In this document: one piece after another, positions 1-8,900 of the stretch
How the letters are laid out: each line of letters opens with the position of its first letter
Numbering within the stretch: the stretch's first letter is position 1
Assembly (NCBI GenBank): GCA_035691285.1
Contig: DASSJI010000194.1
Location: 1-31,295 of the forward strand
DNA length: 31,295 nucleotides
Reading direction: 5' to 3'
Origin: DATFEN01 sp035691285
GTDB taxonomy: Bacteria; Acidobacteriota; Vicinamibacteria; Fen-336
Notes under the pieces: model-generated
The model's database searches: none
Told to the model about the DNA's origin: nothing
The model's input: the letters and a program-made list of their open reading frames with translations, nothing else
Position numbers and translations under genes: made by a program

Positions 1-1566
1 AAGCACCCCATCATCTTCCGCGCGACAGAGCAGTGGTTCATCGCCCTCGACAAGGACGGCTATCGCCAGCGCGCGCTCGACGCGATCGCCGCGGTGCGCT
101 GGTTCCCCGCCTGGGGCGAGGAGCGCATCCGGAACATGGTCGCCGGCCGTCCCGACTGGTGCATCTCGCGCCAGCGGCTCTGGGGCGTTCCGATCCCGGC
201 CTTCTACTGCGAGGCCTGCGGCGCGGTCCATCTCACCGCCGAGCTGGCGCGCCGGGTGGCCGACGTCTTCGAGAGGGCCTCGGCCGACGCCTGGTACGAA
301 GTCGAGGCGAGGGACCTGCTCCCGCCGGGCTTCCGCTGCTCGAAGTGCGGCGGCGACGGCTTCCGCAAGGAAGCCGACATCCTCGACGTCTGGTTCGACT
401 CCGGCTCGTCCCACGCGGCCGTCCTCGGGAGCCGGCCCGACCTGCCCTGGCCCGCCGACGTCTACCTCGAGGGCAGCGACCAGCACCGCGGCTGGTTCCA
501 CTCGTCCCTGCTGGTGGGCGTCGCGACCCGGGGCGACGCGCCCTACCGTCAGGTGGTCACCCACGGCTTCACGGTGGACGCCGCGGGCAAGAAGATCTCC
601 AAGAGCCAGGGCAACGACGTGGACACGCAGAAGCTCATCGCCACGTACGGCGCCGAGGTCCTGCGGCTGTGGACGGTCATGGTCGACTACCGCGAGGACA
701 TGCGCTTCTCCGACGAGATGCTGAAGCGCGTCTCCGAGGCGTACCGCAAGGTCCGCAACACGCTGCGCTACCTGGCCTCGAACCTCTACGACTTCGATCC
801 GCCGCGGCACGCCGTCGCCGAGGCGGGGCTGGACGCGACCGACCGCTACGCGCTGGAGCGGCACCGCCAGGTGGTGGGCCGCGTCCTGGACGCGTACGAG
901 GCCTACGAGTTCCACCTGGTCTACCACCAGCTCGTCCAGTACTGCGCCGTCGACCTCTCGGCGATCTACCTCGACGTGCTCAAGGACCGCCTCTACTGCG
1001 ACGCGACCGACGGCAGGAGGCGACGCTCGGCGCAGAGCGTGCTGCACCGGATCGCCTTCGACGTCACGCGCCTCATGGCGCCCGTGCTGCCGATGACGGC
1101 CGACGAGGTCTGGGAGCACCTGCCCGGGCCGAAAGCCCAGTCGGTGCACTGCGACACCTTCCCGGCCCGCGAGGCGGCCGACGAGGCCCTGCTCGCGCGC
1201 TGGCAGCGCCTGCTCGACGCCCGCGAGGCGGTCACCGCGGTCCTGGAGCCGATGCGCGCGGCGAAGACGATCGCGGGCAGCCTCGAGGCCCGGGTCGAGG
1301 TGCGCGGCAAGCCCGAGGCCCTGGCGCCGCTCCGCGCGCACGAGGCCGAGAGCGCCGTCTTCCCCGGCAACCTCGCGAACCTGTTCATCGTGAGCGAGGT
1401 CAGCCTCGTGGACGACCCCTCCGCCGGGGCGCCCTACGTGGCGAGCGCGGCGCGCGCCGAGGGCAGCAAGTGCGAGCGGTGCTGGACCTTCTCGCGGAAC
1501 GTCGGCAGGCTCAGGGCGCATCCGGGCGTGTGCGAGCGCTGCGCGGAGGTGCTCGAGGCCCGATGA
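1..1566 (+). CDS. ileS: Isoleucyl-tRNA synthetase, C-terminal 521 residues (5' truncated by window edge)
   Basis: This class Ia aminoacyl-tRNA synthetase charges tRNA-Ile with isoleucine in the cytoplasm. The reading frame is open from base 1, so the N-terminal part (HIGH motif and most of the editing domain) lies outside the window. The retained part shows WCISRQRLWGVPIP, a Cys4 insertion (CEAC then CSKC), DILDVWFDSGSSH, DQHRGWFHSS and the KMSKS loop as KKISKSQGND. An anticodon-binding helical domain follows. It ends in the zinc-binding tail CERCWTF...CERC that is typical of bacterial IleRS. The stop codon overlaps the ATG of lspA (ATGA), which indicates translational coupling. The ileS-lspA order is common in bacteria. 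Identity is essentially certain. Confidence 0.97.
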   Translation, partial: KHPIIFRATEQWFIALDKDGYRQRALDAIAAVRWFPAWGEERIRNMVAGRPDWCISRQRLWGVPIPAFYCEACGAVHLTAELARRVADVFERASADAWYEVEARDLLPPGFRCSKCGGDGFRKEADILDVWFDSGSSHAAVLGSRPDLPWPADVYLEGSDQHRGWFHSSLLVGVATRGDAPYRQVVTHGFTVDAAGKKISKSQGNDVDTQKLIATYGAEVLRLWTVMVDYREDMRFSDEMLKRVSEAYRKVRNTLRYLASNLYDFDPPRHAVAEAGLDATDRYALERHRQVVGRVLDAYEAYEFHLVYHQLVQYCAVDLSAIYLDVLKDRLYCDATDGRRRRSAQSVLHRIAFDVTRLMAPVLPMTADEVWEHLPGPKAQSVHCDTFPAREAADEALLARWQRLLDAREAVTAVLEPMRAAKTIAGSLEARVEVRGKPEALAPLRAHEAESAVFPGNLANLFIVSEVSLVDDPSAGAPYVASAARAEGSKCERCWTFSRNVGRLRAHPGVCERCAEVLEAR

Positions 1567-2075
1567 GCGCGCGCTCCCGCCTGCCCGAGGCGCTCCTCCT
1601 CGGGTTCGTCGTCGTCCTGGATCAGGTCACCAAGGAGGCCTTGAAGCGCAGCCTGGAGCTGCACGAGTACCGTCCGCTCGTCGACGGCTTCCTGTCCCTG
1701 AGCCACGTCCGCAACCGAGGCGCGGCCTTCGGTCTGCTCGCGGACGCCGGGCTCCCCTACCAGGGTCCCATCCTCGCCGTGGTCAGCCTGCTGGCTCTGG
1801 CGGCGATCGGCGCTTACGCCTGGCGCCTCCCCGAGGAGGCGCGCCTGCCTCGCCTCGCCCTCGCGTTCATCCTGGGCGGCGCGATCGGCAACCTGATCGA
1901 CCGCGTGCGCTTCGGCTACGTGGTCGACTTCATCCACGTCTACTGGAACCAGCACTCCTGGCCTGACTTCAACGTGGCCGACTCGGCGATCAGCACCGGC
2001 GTGGCGCTGCTCATCCTCGACATGCTGCGGCCGGCCCGGCGCCCCGAGCCTCAACCTCATCCGGACGTGACATAG
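1563..2075 (+). CDS. lspA: Lipoprotein signal peptidase II (170 aa)
   Basis: This integral inner-membrane aspartyl protease cleaves the signal peptide of diacylglyceryl-modified prolipoproteins just before the +1 Cys. The length of 170 aa is normal. Family motifs are visible: D20 in VVLDQVTK, NRGAAFG around residue 51, GNLIDR (D113), VVDF (D122) and FNVADSAI (D140). D122 and D140 line up with the catalytic aspartate pair. Four hydrophobic membrane segments are evident. The ATG overlaps the ileS stop by 4 bp, and lgt begins 2 bp after the lspA stop. The two enzymes of lipoprotein maturation are therefore co-transcribed, though in reverse of their order of action. Confidence 0.96.
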   Translation: MSARSRLPEALLLGFVVVLDQVTKEALKRSLELHEYRPLVDGFLSLSHVRNRGAAFGLLADAGLPYQGPILAVVSLLALAAIGAYAWRLPEEARLPRLALAFILGGAIGNLIDRVRFGYVVDFIHVYWNQHSWPDFNVADSAISTGVALLILDMLRPARRPEPQPHPDVT

Positions 2076-2077
2076 GC

Positions 2078-2908
2078 ATGCTTCCCCGCATCTTCACGCT
2101 GCCCGCCTTCGACTTCCTCGGCCGCAACGTCGGCCCGATCACGCTCCACACCTACGGCCTGCTGCTGGCGATCGCGTTCCTGGCCGGCCTGTGGGTGGCG
2201 GCGCGCCTCGCGCGCCGCGAGGGCCTCGACGCCACGCGCGTCACCGACCTCGGCGTGTACGTGCTCATCGCCGGCCTGCTGGGCGCCAAGCTGATGCTGG
2301 TGGTGGTCGAGTGGGGCCACTACTCCCTCAACCCCCGGGAGATCTGGAACCTGTTCCAGAGCGGCGGCGTCTTCTACGGCGGCCTGCTCGGCGCGCTCCC
2401 GGTGGCCTGGTTCTGCGCCCGTCGCTACGGCCTCGACGGCTGGAGGACCGCCGACGCGCTGGCCCCGGGCGTCGTGCTCGGCCAGACGATCGGGCGCCTC
2501 GGCTGCTTCGCGGCGGGCTGCTGCCACGGCCGTCCCGCGGACGTGCCCTGGGCCGTGCGCTTCACCGACGTGTACGCGTCGCGCACCGTCGGCACGCCCC
2601 TCGACACGCCGCTCCACCCGACGCAGCTCTACGAGGCCGCCGCGAACCTCGCCATCTTCGCCGCACTCCTGTGGCTCTTCCCGCGCAAGCGCTTCCACGG
2701 CCAGGTCGCCTGCGCCTATGGCCTGCTCTACGCGATCGCGCGCTTCGCCATCGAGTTCGGGCGCGGCGACGCGGCCCGGGGCTTCGTCTTCGGCGGCCTC
2801 TTGTCGACGTCCCAGTTCATCGCGGTCCTGATCGTGCTGGCGGTGGGAGCCTTCTGGCCCTACCTGGTGAAGACCAACGGCGTCCAGCAGGCGGCTGCGA
2901 GTCAGTGA
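2078..2908 (+). CDS. lgt: Prolipoprotein diacylglyceryl transferase (276 aa)
   Basis: Lgt moves diacylglycerol from phosphatidylglycerol to the lipobox Cys of prolipoproteins, the first step of lipoprotein maturation, in the inner membrane. Diagnostic blocks are the N-terminal GPITLHTYGLLLAIAF, then GGVFYGGLLGA, the signature GRLGCFAAGCCHG, HPTQLYEA, and a C-terminal ARFAIEFGRGD. About seven hydrophobic segments are seen. The signature has Cys and Ala where many Lgt proteins have Asn (GNFxNxE type), a variant seen in GC-rich lineages. The gene lies between lspA (2 bp gap) and the pseudouridine synthase, whose start overlaps its 3' end. Several lipoprotein-like products in this window are potential substrates. 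Confidence 0.95.
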   Translation: MLPRIFTLPAFDFLGRNVGPITLHTYGLLLAIAFLAGLWVAARLARREGLDATRVTDLGVYVLIAGLLGAKLMLVVVEWGHYSLNPREIWNLFQSGGVFYGGLLGALPVAWFCARRYGLDGWRTADALAPGVVLGQTIGRLGCFAAGCCHGRPADVPWAVRFTDVYASRTVGTPLDTPLHPTQLYEAAANLAIFAALLWLFPRKRFHGQVACAYGLLYAIARFAIEFGRGDAARGFVFGGLLSTSQFIAVLIVLAVGAFWPYLVKTNGVQQAAASQ

Positions 2909-3839
2909 CGAGAGCGCGGGCCAGCGGCTCGACCGCTGGCTCACGGCCCGCCTGCCCGAGGAGAGCCGCTCGCGCCTCAAGGGCCTGATCGAGGACGGCG
3001 CCGTCCTGGTGGACGGCCGGCGCAGCCGTCCGGCGACCCGCCTGCACCCCGGCCAGGAGGTCGCCGTCGCAATCCCCGAGCCCGTCGCGGCCGCGCCCGT
3101 CCCCGAGGAGATCCCGCTCAGCGTGGTGTACGAGGACGGGCGCCTGCTGGTCCTGGACAAGCCGGCGGGCCTCGCGGTCCATCCCGGCGCGGGGCGCGCT
3201 TCGGGCACGCTGGTCAACGCCCTGCTTCACCGCGTGAAGGACCTGTCGGGCGTCGGCGGCGTGCTGCGCCCCGGGATCGTCCACCGCCTGGACCGTGGCA
3301 CGTCCGGCCTCCTCGTCGTCGCAAAGGACGACGCGACCCACCGCGCCCTCGCCGCGCAGTTCGCCTCGCGGCGCGTCGAGAAGGAGTACCTCGCCCTGGT
3401 CCTCGGCGTTCCCGCAGCCAGGCAGGGAGAGATCGAGGCGGCGATCGGCCGGCACCCGGTCCATCGGAAGCGCATGACCGTGCGGGCGGGCGGCCGCGCC
3501 GCGCGCTCGAGCTACCGCGTGGAGGAGGCCTTCGACGGCGCCTCGCTGCTGCGCGTCAGGATCCACACCGGGCGGACCCATCAGATCCGTGTGCATCTGG
3601 CCTCGATAGGCCATCCCGTGGCGGGCGACGCGGTCTACGGCGGCACGCACGCGCCGCCCTGCCGGCGGGCGGCGGCGCGGCTCGCCCTGGCGCGCCTGGA
3701 GCGCCCGGCCCTCCACGCGGCGCGGCTCGCCTTCGAGCATCCCGACGACGGCCGGCGCCTGAGCTTCGAGAGCTCCTTGCCTCCGGACATCCAGGAGGCG
3801 CTCTCGGCCCTGCGCGCGGCGACCCGCGACGCGCGATAA
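2895..3839 (+). CDS. rluD: RluD/RluC-family 23S rRNA pseudouridine synthase (314 aa, probable CTG start)
   Basis: This enzyme isomerises uridines to pseudouridine in 23S rRNA. An N-terminal S4 RNA-binding domain (GQRLDRWL...SRSRLKGLIEDGAVLVDG, roughly residues 9-60) is followed by the catalytic domain with the signature GIVHRLDRGTSGLLVVAK, whose Asp is the nucleophile. HTGRTHQIRVHLASIGHPVAGD follows. The choice of start is unusual. The next conventional start, GTG at 3009, would delete most of the S4 domain. The frame is closed by TGA at 2868, and no ATG, GTG or TTG lies between that stop and the S4 domain. CTG at 2895 gives RVSDESAGQRLDRWL, a normal RluD N-terminus, and overlaps lgt by 14 bp. 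The family is sure; which RluA-type target it modifies, and the exact start, are not. Confidence 0.88.
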   Translation: MRVSDESAGQRLDRWLTARLPEESRSRLKGLIEDGAVLVDGRRSRPATRLHPGQEVAVAIPEPVAAAPVPEEIPLSVVYEDGRLLVLDKPAGLAVHPGAGRASGTLVNALLHRVKDLSGVGGVLRPGIVHRLDRGTSGLLVVAKDDATHRALAAQFASRRVEKEYLALVLGVPAARQGEIEAAIGRHPVHRKRMTVRAGGRAARSSYRVEEAFDGASLLRVRIHTGRTHQIRVHLASIGHPVAGDAVYGGTHAPPCRRAAARLALARLERPALHAARLAFEHPDDGRRLSFESSLPPDIQEALSALRAATRDAR

Positions 3840-3861
3840 TGGGTTCCTCTCGGAGGTCGCC

Positions 3862-5388
3862 ATGAGGCGTCGCGTCGCCCTTCTCCTCGCCCTCGTCGCC
3901 CTCGCCCTGGTCCCGGGCGACGCCCAGGCCAAGTTCGGCATCTCCAAGACCAAGGTCATCCTGCCGCGCCTCAGGCCCCCGGCGCAGCCCCTGATCGCGG
4001 AGACCGTGCACGTCGAGGTCAAGGCGGAGTCTCCCGAGGTCACGGGCACCCACGTCTCCATGGTGCGAGGACGCGTGGAGGACGCCCTGCGCTCGGCCGG
4101 GCTGGTCGAGGTCGTCGACCGGCCGCGCGACGCCGACGCCATCCTGCGCGTCTCGCTCTCCGGCCTCACGGCCGAGGTGCGGGACGAGATCAAGATGGAG
4201 TCCAAGTACGTCAAGATCGGCGAGCGCCAGGAGTGGAACGAGAAGAAGAAGAAGATGGAGACGAAGGACGTCTACGGCAACCGCGACACGCCCGTCTCCG
4301 TCCGCGTCGCCGACGGCAGCCTCTCGGCCTCGGTCGAGATCGAGGGACGGGGCGGCACGCGCAGCGCCGACGCCGGGGCCTCGTACCACGACAGCTTCAA
4401 GGTCGAGAGCGGCGTGCCGCCCGAGGCGGCGACCGAGGAGTCGTTGCGGCGCTTCCTCGTCGCGCAGACCGCCGACCACGTGATCGGCACCGTGAGCTTC
4501 TCCCCCGATCCCGTGGAGGCGCTGCTCGCCGTCAACGACGAGCTGAAGAACGGCAACCGCCTGGCGCAGTCGGGCCTGTTCCAGGAGGCCGTCGACGAGT
4601 GGAGCCGGCGCACGTACAAGGGCGGCACCGAGGCGGCGCGCCTCCACAACCTGGGCGTCGGCTACGAAGCGCTGGCCTACAAGCTGCCGCCGTATACACC
4701 CGAGCACCGCGACTACCTCGAGAAGGCGAAGCAGAACTACCTCCTGGCCATGAAGCTCGACGCCGGCGAGAAGTACTTCCGCGATCCGCCGGCGCGCGTC
4801 GACATGAGCCTCTCCTACGCGGGGACGGCGCTGATGATCGCCGAGGAGATGCAGCTCTACCGCGAGGAGCGCATGGCCGGCGGCCGCGACGCCAAGCCCG
4901 CGAAGCAGCCCGGGGCGACGCTGACGAAGGCCACGCCGGTCGCTGCCGCGGCGCCGGCCGCCCAGCCCCTCAAGAACGGCTCCTTCGAGACGTCGCTCCC
5001 GCCCTGGCGCCTGGCCGGCTCGGGCGCGGTGGTGAGCGAGAGCGGCCGCGGCAAGGTCCTCGACCTGCCCGCGAGCGCCTCCGGCGCGACCGTGGAGCAG
5101 GCGCTGGACGTCGCGGTCCCCGCGGGCCGCGAGGCGATCCTGGCCTTCGAGTACAAGGTCACCTCGGGAGAGGCTCGGCTGCGAGTGGCGGTGGTCTACG
5201 CGGACGCCAACGGCAAGGAGCGCACGTCCAACCTCGAGGTCACGGGGGGCGAGGGTCCCGGAGGCTGGACGGCGTGGTCCGAGGAGGTCTCGAGCCTGCG
5301 GCCGCGCCCGACCCGGGTCAAGGCCGTCCGCATCGTCGCCGAGGGCGGCGGCGTGCGCCTGGACAACGTCGCGCTCAACCTCCCCTGA
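3862..5388 (+). CDS. Secreted protein with TPR-like middle and C-terminal CBM-like domain (508 aa), function unknown
   Basis: A GGAGG at 3851-3855 fixes the ATG. The N-terminus MRRRVALLLALVALALVPG is a signal peptide, probably cleaved after AQA. Residues 45-100 (VHVEVKAE...ALRSAGLVEVVDRPRDADAILRVSL) read like the alpha/beta fold of CsgG- or GNA1162-type periplasmic proteins that handle ageing or variable targets. That resemblance is pattern only. Residues 215-330 are helical and TPR-like, ending in a charged segment. An Ala/Pro linker (about 355-368) leads to a domain opening NGSFE (371), the typical start of a CBM4/9-like jelly roll, and closing LDNVALNLP. The gene sits 22 bp after rluD, and its stop overlaps the Nudix ATG. 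I do not recognise a named family for the whole protein. Envelope location is inferred from the signal peptide. Confidence 0.7.
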   Translation: MRRRVALLLALVALALVPGDAQAKFGISKTKVILPRLRPPAQPLIAETVHVEVKAESPEVTGTHVSMVRGRVEDALRSAGLVEVVDRPRDADAILRVSLSGLTAEVRDEIKMESKYVKIGERQEWNEKKKKMETKDVYGNRDTPVSVRVADGSLSASVEIEGRGGTRSADAGASYHDSFKVESGVPPEAATEESLRRFLVAQTADHVIGTVSFSPDPVEALLAVNDELKNGNRLAQSGLFQEAVDEWSRRTYKGGTEAARLHNLGVGYEALAYKLPPYTPEHRDYLEKAKQNYLLAMKLDAGEKYFRDPPARVDMSLSYAGTALMIAEEMQLYREERMAGGRDAKPAKQPGATLTKATPVAAAAPAAQPLKNGSFETSLPPWRLAGSGAVVSESGRGKVLDLPASASGATVEQALDVAVPAGREAILAFEYKVTSGEARLRVAVVYADANGKERTSNLEVTGGEGPGGWTAWSEEVSSLRPRPTRVKAVRIVAEGGGVRLDNVALNLP

Positions 5389-5927
5389 TGGCGGCCCGGC
5401 GCATCGCGACGCGCCGGGTGTACGACGGCCGCGTGCTCTCCCTCGACGTGGATGACGTCGAGGAGCCCGGCGGGGTGAGGGCGGTCCGCGAGGTGGTCCG
5501 CCACAGCGGCTCCGTGGCGACCCTCGCGGTGCACGAGGACGGGCGCGTGGTGCTCGTGCGCCAATACCGGTATCCCGTGGAGCAGCCGGTCTGGGAGCTG
5601 CCCGCGGGACGCCGCGACCCGTCGGAGAGCCCCGAGGCCGGCGCCAGGCGCGAGCTCGAGGAGGAGACGGGCCTGCGCGCGGAGCGGGTCGAGCCGCTCT
5701 TCACGTTCTTCACGACGCCGGGCTTCTGCGACGAGACGATGCACCTCTTCCGCGCGACCGGACTGCATCAGGGTGAGGCGCGGCCCGAGGCGGACGAGCG
5801 GATCGAGGTCCGCGCGGTGCCCCTCGACGAGGCGCGGGCGATGATCGGGCGCGGGGAGATCCGGGAGGGCAAGACGCTGGTGGCCCTGCTCCTCGAGCTG
5901 GAGCAGCGGCGAGCCCCGGGAGCGTGA
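5388..5927 (+). CDS. Nudix hydrolase, ADP-ribose pyrophosphatase type (179 aa)
   Basis: Nudix enzymes cleave nucleoside diphosphates linked to another moiety. This one resembles the ADP-sugar (NudF/YffH) branch, with the early segment VVRHSGSVATLAV and RQYRYPVEQPVWELPAGRRD. The Nudix box is complete: G, five residues, E, seven residues, then RELEEETGL, which supplies the Mg-binding glutamates. TTPGFCDETMHLF follows, as in ADP-ribose pyrophosphatases. The ATG overlaps the preceding stop (TGATG), and the stop overlaps the GTG of the next gene (GTGA), so it is embedded in the operon. The substrate cannot be settled from sequence; ADP-ribose or an ADP-sugar is most likely. The operon position gives no clear reason for it to sit beside the envelope genes. 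Confidence 0.9.
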   Translation: MAARRIATRRVYDGRVLSLDVDDVEEPGGVRAVREVVRHSGSVATLAVHEDGRVVLVRQYRYPVEQPVWELPAGRRDPSESPEAGARRELEEETGLRAERVEPLFTFFTTPGFCDETMHLFRATGLHQGEARPEADERIEVRAVPLDEARAMIGRGEIREGKTLVALLLELEQRRAPGA

Positions 5928-8900
5928 AGCGGAGGGCCCCGCTCGCGGCCGGGGCGCTGCTCGCCGCCCTGGCTGCGCTCGCCGCCTTCGGGTGGTTCCC
6001 CCACGCCCCCTTGACCCGCTCGCTGGAGGGGCGGCTGGGCCAGGCGCTCGGAGGCACGGTGCGCATCGGGTCGCTGCGCATCGTGCCGGTCCTGCTGACC
6101 GTGGAGGCCAGGGACGTGGCGATCGAATCGCCCGCGCTGCGAGGGCGCCTGGCCGACGTCCGCGTCGAGGCGACGGCAAGGGCCCTCCGCGGCGAGGCGT
6201 CCCTGCGCTCGCTGAGCGTGAGGGGCCTGGACCTCGAGGTGCGCGCCTCCCCTCGGAGCCGGGACGCGACGAGCGCCGCCCTGCCGCCGCTGCGGATCGA
6301 CCGGCTCCACGTGGACGGCGCCGTCCGCTACCAGGATCCGGCCCTGGGCGGCGACGTGGTTGTCTCGGACATCGTGGCGCAGGGCGCAGTCGGATCGGGC
6401 TCCGTCGACCTCGCCCTGGGCTCGATCCGCTGGCGAAGGGAGCCGGAGCCTCCCGTCGCGAAGATCGCGGCCCGCCTCGAGATCGCGCCCGACCTCGGGA
6501 TGACGCTCTTGCAGGCCGAAGTCGGATCAGGGACCTCGCGGCTCGAGGCCTCGGGCAGGCTCGGAACGCCGGATTCTCCTGCGCCCGACGTCCGGTTCGA
6601 CGCCGACCTCGACGCGGCCGAGGTCGCGCGACTCGCCGCGACCGGGTCGGCCAGGGGTCGGGTCCACCTCTCGGGCCGGGTGCGGGGTGCGGCCCCGACG
6701 TCGTGGGAGCTGAAGCTCGACGCGCCAGAGCTGCGCGTCGGCGGCCTGCCGATCGCCGACCTCCGCGCGCAAGCCTCCGGCAGCGCAGCCGACGCCTCGG
6801 CAACGGCCACTCTCGGCGTCTTCGGGGGTCGCGTCTCGTTGGCCGGCGGCAGGCATGGAGATGCCGTCGAGCTTCGCCTCGAGGCCGCCGACCTGCGGAC
6901 AGGCAACGTGCCGACGTCCTTCCGACTCGAAGCGGCGGGCACTGCCGCGAAGGCCCTGGAGCTGTCCTGGAGCCTGCGCGGCGAGGCCCATCCCGCCTTC
7001 GCGATCGAGGGGGGCGGCCGGCTCGACGGCGCGACGTTCGAAGCCTCCGGAACGCTCGCCGGGCCCAGCGCTCCCGCCATCGCCGGGCGCGGCAGCGGCA
7101 GCATTCGGGTCGTCGCCGCCGACGGCGCCGACCGTTCCCTCCCTTTCGAGGCGGCCGTTCGCGTCCGCGGTCAGACGGCCGAGGAGATCTCGCTTCGCGT
7201 GCCGGAGGCCGACCTGGCTGGCCTGGTTCCCGAGATCGGGGGCGGCCTTTCGCTGAGCGCGGACCTTCGCGGCCCGCTCGATCGGCTCGGCGGCACGGTG
7301 CGGCTCGACGGCCGCGGCCTTGCGTACCGCGGGATCGCGCTCGGCGCGCTGGAGGTCCGGGGCGAGGGCCGCGCCGCAGACTGGACGGTCACCGCACGGC
7401 TTCCCGAGCACGCGCTACGCCTCGAGGCCCGTTCGCCGCCACCGGCGCGGGGCGGGCGGCGCGTCTCCGGTACCGTGAGCTTCGAAGGGACGAGCCTCGC
7501 CGCCCTCGATCCGCTGCTTCCGAAGGCGGTGCCCCGGGACGGCCGCCTCGAGGGTCGGGTCGAGTTCGAGGGCGAGATCGCGCGACCCGGCGCGCTCGTC
7601 GCTCTCGGCGACGTCGTCCTTCGAGGCGCGCAGTTCACGACGCGCCTCGAAGGCCGCTTCGGCGCGGCGCCATCCGCAACCCTGGACCTGCGCGTCACGG
7701 GCAGCGCCGACCTGGCGGCCCTGGCCCGCTCGGATGCGCTGGAGGTCGCGGGAAGGGCGGAGGCGGACCTCCGCATCCGCGGCACGCGCCTGGCCCCGGG
7801 CGTCGAAGGCGAGGTTCGCCTCCTGGGCCTGCGAGTCACCGGAGCGGCGCTTCCCGAGATCGGTGTCGAAGAAGCTCGGCTTGCGCTCGGCCCGATGGGC
7901 GTCGAGCTGAAGCCCACTGTGGCGAGCGTCGCCGGGGGGTCGCTGACCGCAAGCGCCCGCTACCCGATCGGCGAAGAGGCCCCCGCCGAAGTGCATCTGG
8001 AGTGGGCGGGGTTGCTGGCAGAACGGCTCTTCCCCGCCCAGCCCTCGGGAAGCCAGGCTCTGCCCCTGAGCGCTCGGCTCTCGGGCAAGGCCGACCTCTC
8101 GGGCCGCGGCGCCACGCCCGCCACCTGGCGCGGGGAGGCGACGCTCACGGCCGAGGCGGTCCGCGCCGCCGAGATGTCGCTCGAGGCGACCCCGCTCTCG
8201 CTGCGTCTCGACGGGGGCGTGCTCGCCGCGGCGCCCGTGACCCTGACGAGCGGTCCCGGCTCCCTGACGCTCGAAGGCCGTGTCGATCTCCCCAGCGGCG
8301 GCCTCGACGTCTCGGGCGAGGGCAGCCTCGATCTCCGCGCCCTCTCCCCCCTCGTCGGGACGGCCTCCCTCACCGGCATCGCCAACGTCGATGTCGCATT
8401 GGGCGGCCGTCTCGACGCTCCCGAGCCGCGCGGCGAGGTGGTCGTCGCGGATGCGGGCGTGCGCTTCCGCGGCATCCCGGAAGCCCTCACGAACATCTAC
8501 GGGCGCATCGTCCTTGAGGCGGGACGCGTCCGCCTGGAGGACGTGAGCGCCACGCTCGGCGGCGGAGAGGTGACCGCGGGCGGAGAGGCTGAGCTGCGAG
8601 GCACGGCCCTTCAATCCTGTCGGATCGACGTCAAGGCCCGGGACCTGAACCTCCGCTACCCCGTCGGCCTCAAGACCCGCGTGGACGCGGACCTGGTGCT
8701 CGCGGGGAGCGGGAAGGATCTCGTCCTGCGCGGCGACGCCCGGGTCCAGCGCGGCCTCTACGACCTGGAGCTCGCGCTGGGCGACGCCGTCAAGGCTCCC
8801 GTGGTCGAGGCGGAGCCCTCGCCGATGCTGCGGGCCATAGGCCTCGACGTCCGCGTCGTTCTCGAGAACCCGGTCCTCATCCGCAACCGGCTCGCCACCC

